A stretch of 64,000 nt of DNA from Rhizobium sp. BK313 (GCF_014193655.1 NZ_JACHZQ010000014.1:22604-86603); one strand, 5' to 3'; positions 51,230 through 59,976 are shown, counted from the stretch's first letter. Numbers and translations are program-made. The notes: generated by a model from the sequence alone, not told the origin.

Positions 51230-52156
51230 ATGAACACTTTGCCAGCCTTCAAAACCGGACAACCGCGGATCGAATTCGGCCATGTCAAACCGATCGAGGA
51301 TCTCGAAATCCCGTTCGGCATCATCGAAGGCCGCGAGGCCGGCCCGACCCTGCTGATCACCGCAGGCGTTCACGCCTCCGAATTCTGCTCGATAGAAGCC
51401 GCGGTTCGACTCATGCAGACGAAGCCGGAACAGATCAAGGGTACGCTCGTCATCCTGCCGATCCTTAATATCGAGGGTTTCAGCAAGCGCAGCATCTATG
51501 TCATGCCGCAGGATGGAAAGAATCTGAACCGCATGTTTCCCGGCAATCCCAACGGAACAATCGGCGAGCGGCTGGCGAACTGGTTGACGACGAGCGTCTT
51601 TCCGCAAGCCGACGCCTATATGGATCTTCACGGCGGGGACCTGGACGAGAGTCTTGCGCCGTTCACGATCTTTCCGGCCGGCTGCGAAAAGTCCAAGGCT
51701 TTGGCCGAAGCGTTCGGCCTGCCGATCGCCGTCGTCTCCAGCCGGCCCGGCAATAGCGTCAACGGAGCTCGCCAGGTCGGCATTCCCAGCATCCTGCCAG
51801 AGATCGGCGGCAACGGCCTGTGGAATGAAACGACCGTCGGCCTGATGATCGACGGCATTCACCGTGTCATGCAGCATCTCGGCATGATCGCTGACGCGCC
51901 CACACCGGCCAAGCAGGAACCGATGAACGTCTTCACCATGTGGGTTCCGACCGCACCGATCACCGGCTTGTGGTATGCGAAGAAGGAGCTTTCCGAGACC
52001 GTCGCCAAGGGTGAGGTCGTCGGCGAGATCCGCAATGTTTTCGGCAAGGTTCTCGCAAGTGTCATCTCCGAGAACGACGGTTTCGTTCTCTACCGAATGT
52101 CGAGCCTGTCGGTTAATCAGGGTGAGGCTCTGTTGGGTGTTGGGGTGGCGACCTGA
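51230..52156 (+). CDS. succinylglutamate desuccinylase/aspartoacylase (AstE/AspA)-family metallohydrolase
   Basis: This 308-residue zinc hydrolase is of the M14-like AstE/AspA family. Zinc ligands are His48 and Glu51 in TAGVHASEFCS and His134 in YMDLHGGDLDE; GKNLNRMFPGN supplies the Arg substrate motif. Members remove acyl groups from N-acyl amino acids or ectoine-type compounds. In this cluster it could take off an N-acyl group after transport. A C-terminal beta domain (ITGLWYAKKELSETVAKGEV, then GEIRNVFGKVLASV) is present as in the N-alpha-acetyldiaminobutyrate deacetylase-like subgroup. AAAGGA precedes the start. Confidence 0.88.
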   Translation: MNTLPAFKTGQPRIEFGHVKPIEDLEIPFGIIEGREAGPTLLITAGVHASEFCSIEAAVRLMQTKPEQIKGTLVILPILNIEGFSKRSIYVMPQDGKNLNRMFPGNPNGTIGERLANWLTTSVFPQADAYMDLHGGDLDESLAPFTIFPAGCEKSKALAEAFGLPIAVVSSRPGNSVNGARQVGIPSILPEIGGNGLWNETTVGLMIDGIHRVMQHLGMIADAPTPAKQEPMNVFTMWVPTAPITGLWYAKKELSETVAKGEVVGEIRNVFGKVLASVISENDGFVLYRMSSLSVNQGEALLGVGVAT

Positions 52157-52432
52157 GCTGACACGAGGTTCGATCTGTTTCCCAATTGAGAAGAACCCTG
52201 CGTGTAATGCGAAGGCGCAACGCTATGCAATCGCGTCACAAAACATATATAAATGAGCTTGCGCCCTGCGGCATAGTAGGGCGGTTGTCTTAGTCAGTCC
52301 TTCCTATCCGGGTCGGATGATTGTCGTGCCTTGGGAGCTTTTGTGACGGTCGTGGCGCGGTCTGCGCGGCATCATCACGAGAAACGGCGCACAATCAATT
52401 GACGCTTACGAAGACATGTCCGGGGGAGGAAA
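52157..52432. other. intergenic region before the LysR gene
   Basis: These 276 bases hold no gene I can support. The LysR gene probably has its own promoter here. I see no strong palindrome. Confidence 0.4.
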
Positions 52433-53335
52433 ATGCGTTTCGATCTTTTGTCGTTGAAGCTCTTCGTTGCCGTTTGTGAGCATCGCAATATTTCGCGCGC
52501 CGCCGATGCCGAGAACATTGCGGCGTCGGCTATCAGTAAGAGGATTTCGCTCCTCGAGGGCATGCTGAACACGTCGCTTTTCTTTCGCAGCAACAAGGGA
52601 CTGGAACTGACGCCGGCAGCCTATGCGCTGCTGCATCATGCCCGTGTCATCCTGCGCGATCTTGATCAGATGGAGAGCGAACTCATCGACCACGCAGAAG
52701 GCCTGCGCGGGCAAATCCGATTGGCTGCGAGCCTGTCGACCATCGTGCAATATCTCGCAACCGACATCCGCGATTTCCTGACCATGCATCCGGGACTGCG
52801 GATCGATCTCGACGAAGGCTTGAGCCAGGAGGTGGTACGAGCCGTTTCCGAAAATGCAGCCGACATTGGTGTGTTCGGCGGCAACGCCCTTGTTGCCGGG
52901 CTGAAGGTCTTTCCCTATCACAGTGACCGGCTTGTGGTGATCATGCCGCCGGATCATGAACTCAGCCACGCCAAGACATTGAAATTCGCCGAGGTCGCGG
53001 AACATGACCTGGTCGGCCCACAGCCAGGCAGTTACCTGAACTCGCTTGTCCTGCGCGCAGCAGCCGATCTCAGCCACCCCCTGCGGCTTCGTATCAGGGT
53101 GAACGGCTTCGAGCCTGCCCGCAGCATGGTCGAAGCAAAACTCGGGATCGCGCTCGTGCCTGAGCATCATGCCGCGCGATATGTGACCTCCGGCCCCCTC
53201 GTCTCCGTGCCACTCGACGAGGACTGGGCCGTGCGGCATTGGAAGATCTGCGTCAGAGATGCCGAATCCTTGCCCGCGCCGGTCCAGCTTCTGATCAACC
53301 ACCTGAGTTCCCGACGAGAGCAATCAGCCGAATAA
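52433..53335 (+). CDS. LysR-family transcriptional regulator
   Basis: This 300-residue regulator has an N-terminal winged helix (MRFDLLSLKLFVAVCEHRNI then ADAENIAASAISKRISLLEG) and a periplasmic-binding-fold co-inducer domain (from about 90). GGGGAGG lies just before the start at 52433. It is in line with the uptake and hydrolysis cluster and may sense its substrate. It could also act on the convergent lactonase operon, which ends 24 bases away. Confidence 0.92.
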   Translation: MRFDLLSLKLFVAVCEHRNISRAADAENIAASAISKRISLLEGMLNTSLFFRSNKGLELTPAAYALLHHARVILRDLDQMESELIDHAEGLRGQIRLAASLSTIVQYLATDIRDFLTMHPGLRIDLDEGLSQEVVRAVSENAADIGVFGGNALVAGLKVFPYHSDRLVVIMPPDHELSHAKTLKFAEVAEHDLVGPQPGSYLNSLVLRAAADLSHPLRLRIRVNGFEPARSMVEAKLGIALVPEHHAARYVTSGPLVSVPLDEDWAVRHWKICVRDAESLPAPVQLLINHLSSRREQSAE

Positions 53336-53359
53336 AAGAAGGGATCGCTCGTCGGTTTG

Positions 53360-54280
53360 TCACGAATAGGCGAGCGGCAATCCAGGCTCCGGCCAATCCA
53401 TCGATACAAGCTGGCCGGTACCCGACAGGGTGATATAGGCGGTCTTCATATCCGGTCCGCCGAAGCAGATATTGGTCACCATCGGATCAGGGAACATCAC
53501 CTGACGAAGCACCTGTCCCTCCGGCGAGACGACAGTGACGCAGCCCGAGGCCAGCGTCGCGACGCAGATATTGCCATAGGCATCCACCGCCATGCTATCA
53601 AAGCGCTGGTAACCTGGCAGGCCGCAGATCAGCCGGCCACCATTCGGCGAAGGATGAGGATGTTTCCTGACACGTCCCGGTTCCTCGAGGTCGAAGGCCC
53701 AAAGCCGGCCGGTTTCGGTTTCCGACACGTAGACGACGGAATCGTCGGGTGACAGGCCGACGCCGTTTGCAGTCGTCAGCGGATAAGCGACCTCGACAAT
53801 GTGCGATCCATCGGCGAGCCCGTAATAGAGCCCGGCATGATCGCGGTCCCGCTGGCGGTTCTTGCCCATATCCGTGAAGTAGAAGCCGCCCTTGTGATCG
53901 AAGACGATATCGTTCGGTCCGCACAGCATGTGCTCGCCGCAATGATCATAGAGGGTGCGGAGTTCGCCGGTCTTCAGATCGAAACGCTCGATCCGGCCAC
54001 TGGTGTAATCCGGATGAACGCCCGAGCGCGTGCGGTTGAAGCCTGCAATCGTCTGGAAGAGAAAGCCGCCATTGTTAGCGACGTAAAGAGCTCCGTCCGG
54101 TCCCATGGCCAGACCGTTCGGGCCGCCACCCAGCTTCGCAACGACCTCGACGGTCCCATCCGGCTTTACCCGCGTAATCGTCTCGCGCTGTATCTCGACC
54201 AGAAGAATGGAACCATCCTCCTGCACGACCGGCCCTTCCGGGAAAAGCAGCCCCTCCGCGACGACTTCAAAGTCCGGCAT
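53360..54280 (-). CDS. SMP-30/gluconolactonase-family lactonase
   Basis: This 306-residue beta-propeller protein starts at 54280 (MPDFEVVAEGLLFPEGPVVQ), preceded by AGGAGG. The metal-binding Glu is in LLFPEGPVV, with GPNGLAMGPDGALYVANNGG, CGPNDIVFDHKGGFYFTD and TANGVGLSPDDSVVYVSET giving the Asn/Asp ligands. It probably opens a lactone. It is the last gene of the unit that also encodes the FAH-family enzyme and a NitT/TauT receptor. Confidence 0.88.
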   Translation of the reverse strand: MPDFEVVAEGLLFPEGPVVQEDGSILLVEIQRETITRVKPDGTVEVVAKLGGGPNGLAMGPDGALYVANNGGFLFQTIAGFNRTRSGVHPDYTSGRIERFDLKTGELRTLYDHCGEHMLCGPNDIVFDHKGGFYFTDMGKNRQRDRDHAGLYYGLADGSHIVEVAYPLTTANGVGLSPDDSVVYVSETETGRLWAFDLEEPGRVRKHPHPSPNGGRLICGLPGYQRFDSMAVDAYGNICVATLASGCVTVVSPEGQVLRQVMFPDPMVTNICFGGPDMKTAYITLSGTGQLVSMDWPEPGLPLAYS

Positions 54281-54356
54281 CAATATCCTCCTGTAACCGC
54301 CTGTTCTTGACTCGCCGATCGGCCATTGGCTGCGACCGGCAAGCCTTGCGCCTTCA

Positions 54357-55376
54357 TCAATATTTCGGAGCTTTCTGGGCAAAACTGTTGTCATAGGTGG
54401 CGTCGAGGTCGATGCTGGCCGTGCCGATTGTGGGATCGAACGCTGCGAGAACGTTGCGGACGGTCTTCGCCGCCGTGTCCGACATCAGGCCATCGGTCGA
54501 GAGGCAGCGCTGCATGTTGGTATAGGCCTTGGTAAATACCGCCTTGTCGCTGACGAAATATTCCTTCGGGACGCTTTCGAAAACTTCTTCGGGTTTCGCC
54601 TGCGCCAGCCATTGCTCCGCATGGACGACTGCATTGGTCAACGCCTGGACTGTCTTCGGATTCTGATCGACAAAATCCTTCGAGGCGTACACTGCCGCCT
54701 CGGTGTAGTCGCCGCCGAATGCGGCGCGGTTGCCTTCCAGCGTGCGCATTTCCGTGAGGGAGTAAAGGTCGCCGCTGTCCTGCAGAATGGTTGCGACGGG
54801 ATCGTTGACCATGATTGCATCGACCTGGCCTTCGCGGACGGCGGCAACCGCCGTAGCAGAGGAGCCGACACCGATGATCGATACGTCATCCGGCTTCACG
54901 CCGGCTTGCGTCAGTAGGTAGTTGACGCCCATGTGAAAGCTGGAGCCGGGGGAACTGACGCCGATGCGCTTGCCCTTCAGATCGGCGGCCGACTTGATCT
55001 TGTCCTTGTTGTCCTTGCTCACGCCAAAAACCCAGTCGGGGCAGTTGGCCTGCACGACGAAGGAGACGAGCTTCTGCCCCTTGGCGGCCATGGTAATGGT
55101 GTTGGAATAGGCTCCTGCGACGACATCGGCGCTGCCGCCGAGAAGAGCCTGAAGTGCCTTTGCACCACCCGCGTAGACGCCGATATCGACGTCAAGGCCC
55201 TCGTCTTTGAAAAAGCCGCGATGATCAGCGATAATAAAGGGCAGGTACGGGAAACCCAGGCCCGCCGCCGCCAGATGGATCTGCTTCTTCTCCGGCACCA
55301 CTGTCTGCGCCATCGCCGAATCCGAAAAGGCGAGCAGCAGCGCGAGCGACATCGACGTCGTCAAAAAACGTATCAT
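54357..55376 (-). CDS. NitT/TauT-family periplasmic binding protein
   Basis: This 339-residue receptor starts at 55376 (MIRFLTTSMSLALLLAFSDS), with the signal peptide cut after AMA. GAGGAGG is nine bases upstream. GGAKALQALLGGSADVVAGA and GKRIGVSSPGSSFHMGVNYL are the ligand-site segments of the NMT1/TauA family. It is clearly paralogous to the receptor at 58925-59947, sharing GKxIGVSSPGSS, IIGVG, NDPVATIL and the final TYDNSFA. No permease of its own is adjacent, so it probably uses the same importer. Confidence 0.9.
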   Translation of the reverse strand: MIRFLTTSMSLALLLAFSDSAMAQTVVPEKKQIHLAAAGLGFPYLPFIIADHRGFFKDEGLDVDIGVYAGGAKALQALLGGSADVVAGAYSNTITMAAKGQKLVSFVVQANCPDWVFGVSKDNKDKIKSAADLKGKRIGVSSPGSSFHMGVNYLLTQAGVKPDDVSIIGVGSSATAVAAVREGQVDAIMVNDPVATILQDSGDLYSLTEMRTLEGNRAAFGGDYTEAAVYASKDFVDQNPKTVQALTNAVVHAEQWLAQAKPEEVFESVPKEYFVSDKAVFTKAYTNMQRCLSTDGLMSDTAAKTVRNVLAAFDPTIGTASIDLDATYDNSFAQKAPKY

Positions 55377-55449
55377 GATATTGTTCCTCCTCATTATGTG
55401 ACTCTCCCTCGGCCACAGATTTCCACCAGTCGAAAAACCAGTTGCTCAT
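55225..55449 (-). CDS. possible small ORF overlapping the receptor start
   Basis: ATG at 55449 (MSNWFFDWWKSVAEGESHNE) follows GGAGG by six bases and opens a 74-codon frame that runs out of phase into the receptor gene. Only the first ~24 codons precede the receptor ATG. It may be a leader ORF that couples translation to the receptor gene, or chance. No family is recognised. Confidence 0.25.
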   Translation of the reverse strand: MSNWFFDWWKSVAEGESHNEEEQYHDTFFDDVDVARAAARLFGFGDGADSGAGEEADPSGGGGPGFPVPALYYR

Positions 55450-55485
55450 CTTTTGCCTCCACATATTCCTGCGACAAAGAATTGG

Positions 55486-55514
55486 GCGCACGGCGAGATC
55501 GCTCGGCCGTGCGC
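55486..55514 (-). terminator. hairpin between FAH-family and receptor genes
   Basis: GCGCACGGC and GCCGTGCGC form a perfect 9-bp stem with an 11-base loop, just after the FAH-family stop. It may attenuate transcription into the receptor gene. Confidence 0.5.
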
Positions 55515-55522
55515 GTTGCGCG

Positions 55523-56365
55523 TCATCCCAGCACGACCACTTGGCGCTGCGTGCCGAGACCGGCGATCCCGAGCGTTACGATGTCGCCTTCCTTCAGATA
55601 GACCTGCGGATTCTGTCCCAATCCGACGCCCGGCGGCGTGCCTGTCGAAATGATGTCGCCAGGCTGCAGCGACATGAACTGCGACAGATAGGAAACGAGA
55701 TATTTGACGCCATAGACCATGGTCGCCGTGCTGCCGTTCTGATAGCGATGACCGCTGACTTCCAGCCACATGGCAAGCGCCTGCGGATCGGGAACCTCAT
55801 CCGGCGTCACGAGCCAAGGTCCGGTCGGACCGAAGGTGTCGGCCGACTTGCCCTTGGTCCACTGACCCTGGCGTTCCGCCTGGAAAGCGCGTTCGGAGAC
55901 ATCGTTGATCACGCAATAGCCGGCAACATGATCCATGGCTTCGTCTTCGGAGACATATTTGGCCGTCTTGCCGATGACGACGCCGAGCTCGACTTCCCAA
56001 TCGGTCTTCTTCGAACCGCGGGGAATCTCGATACTGTCGTTGGGGCCGACGATGGCTGAGGTAGCCTTCATGAAGATGATCGGTTCCGGCGGCACCGTCG
56101 CACCGGTTTCCGCGGCATGGTCGGAATAGTTCAAACCGATGCAGATGAATTTGCCGGTCCCTGCAACGCAGGCGCCGAGACGCGGATTGCCCTCGACCAA
56201 TGGCAATGTCGAGGCATCGATAGCTTTCAGCCGCGCGATGCTGTCGGGCAGAAGCGTATTGCCACCAATATCGGCGACATGACCCGAAAGAGCTCGAATA
56301 CGGCCCTCGGCGTCGAGCAGACCTGGCTTTTCCTGGCCGTGAGGCCCGTAGCGAAGTAGTTTCAT
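55523..56365 (-). CDS. fumarylacetoacetate hydrolase (FAH)-family protein
   Basis: This 280-residue protein is of the FAH/2-hydroxyhepta-diene-dioate isomerase/ureidoglycolate lyase family. An N-terminal cap (KLLRYGPHGQEKPGLLDAEG) precedes the catalytic fold: FICIGLNYSDHAAETG, IFMKATSAIVGPND, WEVELGVVIGK with the metal-binding Glu pair, and STGTPPGVGLGQNP. It hydrolyses or decarboxylates a 2,4-dioxo or acylpyruvate intermediate. GGAG precedes the start. It begins the second part of this operon after a large hairpin. Confidence 0.88.
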   Translation of the reverse strand: MKLLRYGPHGQEKPGLLDAEGRIRALSGHVADIGGNTLLPDSIARLKAIDASTLPLVEGNPRLGACVAGTGKFICIGLNYSDHAAETGATVPPEPIIFMKATSAIVGPNDSIEIPRGSKKTDWEVELGVVIGKTAKYVSEDEAMDHVAGYCVINDVSERAFQAERQGQWTKGKSADTFGPTGPWLVTPDEVPDPQALAMWLEVSGHRYQNGSTATMVYGVKYLVSYLSQFMSLQPGDIISTGTPPGVGLGQNPQVYLKEGDIVTLGIAGLGTQRQVVVLG

Positions 56366-56428
56366 CTAAATTCTCCGAAGCATAACAATGATGTTCAAGG
56401 GAGATTGGCATCCCCTGACATGAAGGGG

Positions 56429-56461
56429 CGAGCCGGCCGGTGGGAAGGCCCGGCCGGCTCG
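56429..56461 (-). terminator. strong hairpin between SDR and FAH-family genes
   Basis: CGAGCCGGCCGG and CCGGCCGGCTCG form a perfect 12-bp, almost all-GC stem with a 9-base loop. It starts 14 bases after the SDR stop on the minus strand. No T-run follows. It probably divides the operon or lowers read-through. Confidence 0.65.
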
Positions 56462-56474
56462 TGGGCCGCTGGCG

Positions 56475-57242
56475 TCAATAAGTCGCGCGGCCACCGGAAA
56501 GGTCGAACACAGCGCCTGTCGTGAACGAGTTCTCCTCGCTGACGAGCCAGGCGATCATTGCAGCCGCTTCGTTCAGCTCCAGGAAGCGTCCGCGCGGAAT
56601 GCGGCTCAGCATGTAGGCGATATGTTCGGGGGCTTGTTCCATGGCGCCGGGCGTGCGGGCGACGGCTGGTGTCACGCAGTTTACCGCGATATCCTGGCCG
56701 GCGACTTCCTTGCCGAGCGACTTCGTCATGGCGATCACGGCAGCCTTCGCGGCGCTGTAAGCGGCCGCGTTCGGATTGCCTTCCTTGCCGGCGATGGACG
56801 CGACGTTGACGATGCGGCCGTAGTTCTGTTCCATCATGACCGGCACGACGGCACGGCAGCAATGGAACGTGCCGTTCACATCGATATCGAGAACCTGGTG
56901 CCACTGATCGAGCGGATATTTGGCAAGCGTCGTGTTCGGTCCGACGATCGCGGCATTGTTGATGAGGATATCCAGCCGACCCATGGCGCGGAGCGTACCG
57001 GCAACCGCTGCCTCGACGCTGGCATAGTCGGCAATATTGACGCGTTCGGTATGCACGGCATCGGCGGCGCGTCCCTCCGAAAGCTCGGCCTTGGCCTTTT
57101 CGAGGCCCTCAGCGTTGATGTCCCAAATGACGAGCCGTGCGCCGGAGTCGAGAAGGCGCTTGCCGACCGTGTAACCGATACCCTGGGCGCCGCCCGTGAC
57201 GACGGCGACGCGGCCGGCCAGATTGATTGCATTCGTTTGCAA
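56475..57242 (-). CDS. short-chain dehydrogenase/reductase
   Basis: This 255-residue SDR has VVTGGAQGIGYTVGKRLLDS and VIWDIN (NAD-type), NNAA, catalytic Ser in NVASIAGKEGN and AAYSAAKAAVIAM (Tyr, Lys). It appears to start with TTG at 57242, since AAAGGAAG lies just upstream and no ATG is available in frame. It resembles SDRs that oxidise sugar or hydroxy-acid alcohols. It follows the importer genes in the same direction. Confidence 0.87.
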   Translation of the reverse strand: MQTNAINLAGRVAVVTGGAQGIGYTVGKRLLDSGARLVIWDINAEGLEKAKAELSEGRAADAVHTERVNIADYASVEAAVAGTLRAMGRLDILINNAAIVGPNTTLAKYPLDQWHQVLDIDVNGTFHCCRAVVPVMMEQNYGRIVNVASIAGKEGNPNAAAYSAAKAAVIAMTKSLGKEVAGQDIAVNCVTPAVARTPGAMEQAPEHIAYMLSRIPRGRFLELNEAAAMIAWLVSEENSFTTGAVFDLSGGRATY

Positions 57243-57286
57243 GATGGTCTTCCTTTTTATCCGATTGCGATGTCCACCCGCGCGCT

Positions 57287-58093
57287 TTACGCGTGGGCGC
57301 CCACCGTCTGTCCGGCGACAGGCCGCCAGCGCATGAGATGATCTTCAAAGAGTGAAACCGCGGTATCGAGCACCAGCGCGAATACGGTCAGCAGCAGAAT
57401 GCCGGCGATGACGGAATTGATGTCGAAGACACCCTCTGCCAGGAGGATCAGATAGCCGACACCTTTTTCAGAGCCGAGATATTCGCCGACGACGCTACCC
57501 ACGAAGGCGATGCCGACGGCATTGTGCAGGCTCGAAAACACCCAGCTCATCGCCGAAGGCATATAGACGTGACGCATGAGCTGACGCGAATTCGCACCCA
57601 GCATGCGCGTGTTCGATAGAACAACGGGGCTCACTTCGCGCACGCCCTGGAAGACGTTGAAGAACACCACGAAGAACACGAGCGTGACACCGAGGGCGAC
57701 CTTCGACCAGATGCCGAGGCCGAACCAAAGTGCGAAGATCGGCGCGAAGATCAGGCGCGGCATCGAGTTCAGCGCCTTGATGAAAGGGTCGGCTACGACG
57801 GCGAGGAACGGGTTGAGTGCAAGCCACAATCCGAAGCCCAGGCCCAGAATGGTCCCGATTCCGAAGGCGAGCAGCGTCTCGATCAGGGTCGTATAGAGAT
57901 GAATGAAGATCGAGCCGGTCACGAACCAGGTGACGATGCGTTGCGCGACGCCGACGGGATCGCCGAAGAAAAACGGCGACAGCCATTTCATCGACGTACA
58001 GACCCACCAGAACGCGATAAAGCCGATGAGCAGGAGAAGGCGCGTAACGAGGACGAGGCCCCGGTTGCGCGGATCAAGAGCGAGTGCGTGCAT
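57287..58093 (-). CDS. NitT/TauT-family ABC permease
   Basis: This 268-residue permease has about six membrane spans. LLLIGFIAFWWVCTSMKWLS and the EAA-type loop RMLGANSRQLMRHVYMPSAM match SsuC/TauC permeases, and the end (VFALVLDTAVSLFEDHLMRW) is the standard family tail. It overlaps the ATPase gene by 20 bases. Confidence 0.92.
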   Translation of the reverse strand: MHALALDPRNRGLVLVTRLLLLIGFIAFWWVCTSMKWLSPFFFGDPVGVAQRIVTWFVTGSIFIHLYTTLIETLLAFGIGTILGLGFGLWLALNPFLAVVADPFIKALNSMPRLIFAPIFALWFGLGIWSKVALGVTLVFFVVFFNVFQGVREVSPVVLSNTRMLGANSRQLMRHVYMPSAMSWVFSSLHNAVGIAFVGSVVGEYLGSEKGVGYLILLAEGVFDINSVIAGILLLTVFALVLDTAVSLFEDHLMRWRPVAGQTVGAHA

Positions 58094-58928
58094 AGCTTTT
58101 CAAAACCTCCCCTCTGAGCACTTCCCAAATCGCGGAATGCAGCTGCAGGAACCGCTGGGTCATGCGGATTTCAGACACCTCCCGCGGTCGTTCCAAATCG
58201 ATCTCGAACTCCGCGATCGGATGCGTTCCGGGACCGGCCGACAGGACGACAACACGATCGGACAGCGAGATGGCTTCCTCGAGATCGTGGGTGACGAACA
58301 CGACGGACTTGCGGTCTGCCGACCAGAGTTGGAGGAGTTCATCCTCCATCAGATGCCGCGTCTGGATGTCGAGCGCGCTGAAGGGCTCATCCATGAGCAG
58401 GATGCGCGGATTGAGCGCCAGCGCCTGCGCCATGCTGGCGCGTTTGCGCATGCCGCCGGACATTTGATGCGGGTATTTCTTGCCATGCCCGTCCAGTCCG
58501 ACGCGCACCAGCCATTCGCGAGCCGTTTCAAGGGCTTCTGCCTTCGGCTTGCCATGAAAAAGAAGGCCTGCGGCGACATTGTCCTCCGCGGTCTTCCAGG
58601 GCATCAGCGCGTCCGCCTGAAAGAGATAGGACGCGTCCTTGTTGAGACCCTGGCTCAGATTTTTTCCGAATACGCTCAGCGTCCCGACGGAGGGTCTGAT
58701 CAGACCCGCCGCCACGTTGAGCAATGTCGACTTGCCGCAGCCGGTGGGGCCGACGACGGAGAGAAACTCTCCGTCGCGGACCGTCAGGTTAACATCCCGA
58801 ACAGCGGTGTAGGTTTGCCCTGCGCCCTCGTTGCTGGCGAACGTGCAGGTCACACCATCGAAACGCAGTGCCTGATGTGCCGTCACCTGGTTGGCCTGCA
58901 CATCAAGATTGCGGGCGCTCATAGTCAT
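58074..58928 (-). CDS. NitT/TauT-family ABC ATPase
   Basis: This 284-residue ATPase has Walker A VGPTGCGKSTLLNVAAG, signature MSGGMRKRASMAQALALN and Walker B ILLMDEPFSALD, followed by FVTHDLEEAISLSDRVVVL. It starts at 58928, overlapping the receptor stop as ATGA (a second ATG lies two codons in). Together with the permease and the receptors it forms an organic-acid- or sulfonate-type importer. Confidence 0.93.
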   Translation of the reverse strand: MTMSARNLDVQANQVTAHQALRFDGVTCTFASNEGAGQTYTAVRDVNLTVRDGEFLSVVGPTGCGKSTLLNVAAGLIRPSVGTLSVFGKNLSQGLNKDASYLFQADALMPWKTAEDNVAAGLLFHGKPKAEALETAREWLVRVGLDGHGKKYPHQMSGGMRKRASMAQALALNPRILLMDEPFSALDIQTRHLMEDELLQLWSADRKSVVFVTHDLEEAISLSDRVVVLSAGPGTHPIAEFEIDLERPREVSEIRMTQRFLQLHSAIWEVLRGEVLKSYARTRS

Positions 58929-59947
58929 TGAACCTCCTTCGCGGCCTTTTCGGCGAAGCTGTTGTCATAGGTCGACTTCAGGTCGATTTTGGCGGCAGCA
59001 ATGGTCGGATCGAAGGCATTCAAAACGTCGCTGACCGTCTTGGCGCCTTCGTCGGAGATTTCGCCCGTCTGGGAGAGGCAACGACGGCTGTTTTCGAAGC
59101 CCTTGGCGAAAAGCTGCTTGTCGTCGACCATGTATTCAGGCGGAACATTGTCCACGACCTCCTGCGGCGTTGCCTTGGCGATCCAGTGCTCAGCCCGCAC
59201 GATGGCGTTGGTCATTGCCTGCGTCGTCTTCGGGTATTTGCTGACGAAATCCTTGGTGGCGTAAATGCTCGCTTCCGGATAGTCGGCGCCGAAGACCTGC
59301 TTGTTGCCCGCCTCGGTACGCATTTCGGCAAGTGGCGCGAGGTCTCCGCCTTCGACGAGAATGGTCGCGACCGGATCATTGACGATCAGCGCATCAATCT
59401 GGCCGGCACGGACGGCGGCGACAGCGCCGGCAGCCTGGCCGACGCCGATGATCGACACGTCATCGCCCTTCAGCCCTGCCTTGTGCAGGATGTAGTTGAC
59501 GGCGAGATGCGTGCTCGAGCCCGGGGAGCTGACGCCGATGCGCATGCCCTTCAGATCGGCCGCTGTTTTCACCTTGTCCTTATCCTGCTTGGCGACACCG
59601 AAGATCCAGGCTGGGCAGTTTACCATGGCAGCGATCGTGACGAGGTTCTGGCCCTTGGCGGCCATGGTCAGGGTGTTGGAATAGGCACCCGCGGTCATGT
59701 CGGTGCTACCTCCGAGCATAGCCTCCAGCGCTTTGGCGCCGCCGGAGAAGCCGGCGATGGTAACGTCAATGCCTTCGTCGTTGAAGTAGCCGAGCTTCTT
59801 TGCAAGGAGCAGCGGCAGATAGGTCATGCCCACCGATGCGGCTCCGATATGGATTTCGGTTTTCTCCGGCGCGTCCTTGGCGAATGCCACAGTCGCGCCG
59901 TTGAAAACCATTGCGGCGCAGAGCGCCAATGCTAATTTCGATTTCAT
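58925..59947 (-). CDS. NitT/TauT-family periplasmic binding protein
   Basis: This 340-residue receptor has a signal peptide MKSKLALALCAAMVFNGATV ending AFA. Family segments are GGAKALEAMLGGSTDMTAGA and GMRIGVSSPGSSTHLAVNYI, and it ends TYDNSFAEKAAKEVQ. It is paralogous over its whole length to the receptor at 54357-55376. It lies directly upstream of the ATPase and permease genes and is the primary receptor of this importer. Confidence 0.92.
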   Translation of the reverse strand: MKSKLALALCAAMVFNGATVAFAKDAPEKTEIHIGAASVGMTYLPLLLAKKLGYFNDEGIDVTIAGFSGGAKALEAMLGGSTDMTAGAYSNTLTMAAKGQNLVTIAAMVNCPAWIFGVAKQDKDKVKTAADLKGMRIGVSSPGSSTHLAVNYILHKAGLKGDDVSIIGVGQAAGAVAAVRAGQIDALIVNDPVATILVEGGDLAPLAEMRTEAGNKQVFGADYPEASIYATKDFVSKYPKTTQAMTNAIVRAEHWIAKATPQEVVDNVPPEYMVDDKQLFAKGFENSRRCLSQTGEISDEGAKTVSDVLNAFDPTIAAAKIDLKSTYDNSFAEKAAKEVQ

Positions 59948-59976
59948 GCTTTCTTCCTCCCAGTTTGGTAGAGTTG

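Noticed and set aside
52406..53323. A 305-codon minus-strand frame opposite the LysR gene
   Set aside because: LysR helix-turn-helix and a strong ribosome-binding site support the plus strand only.
58928..59935. A 335-codon plus-strand frame across the second NitT/TauT receptor
   Set aside because: The minus strand encodes a full receptor with signal peptide, overlapping its ATPase gene in the usual operon manner.
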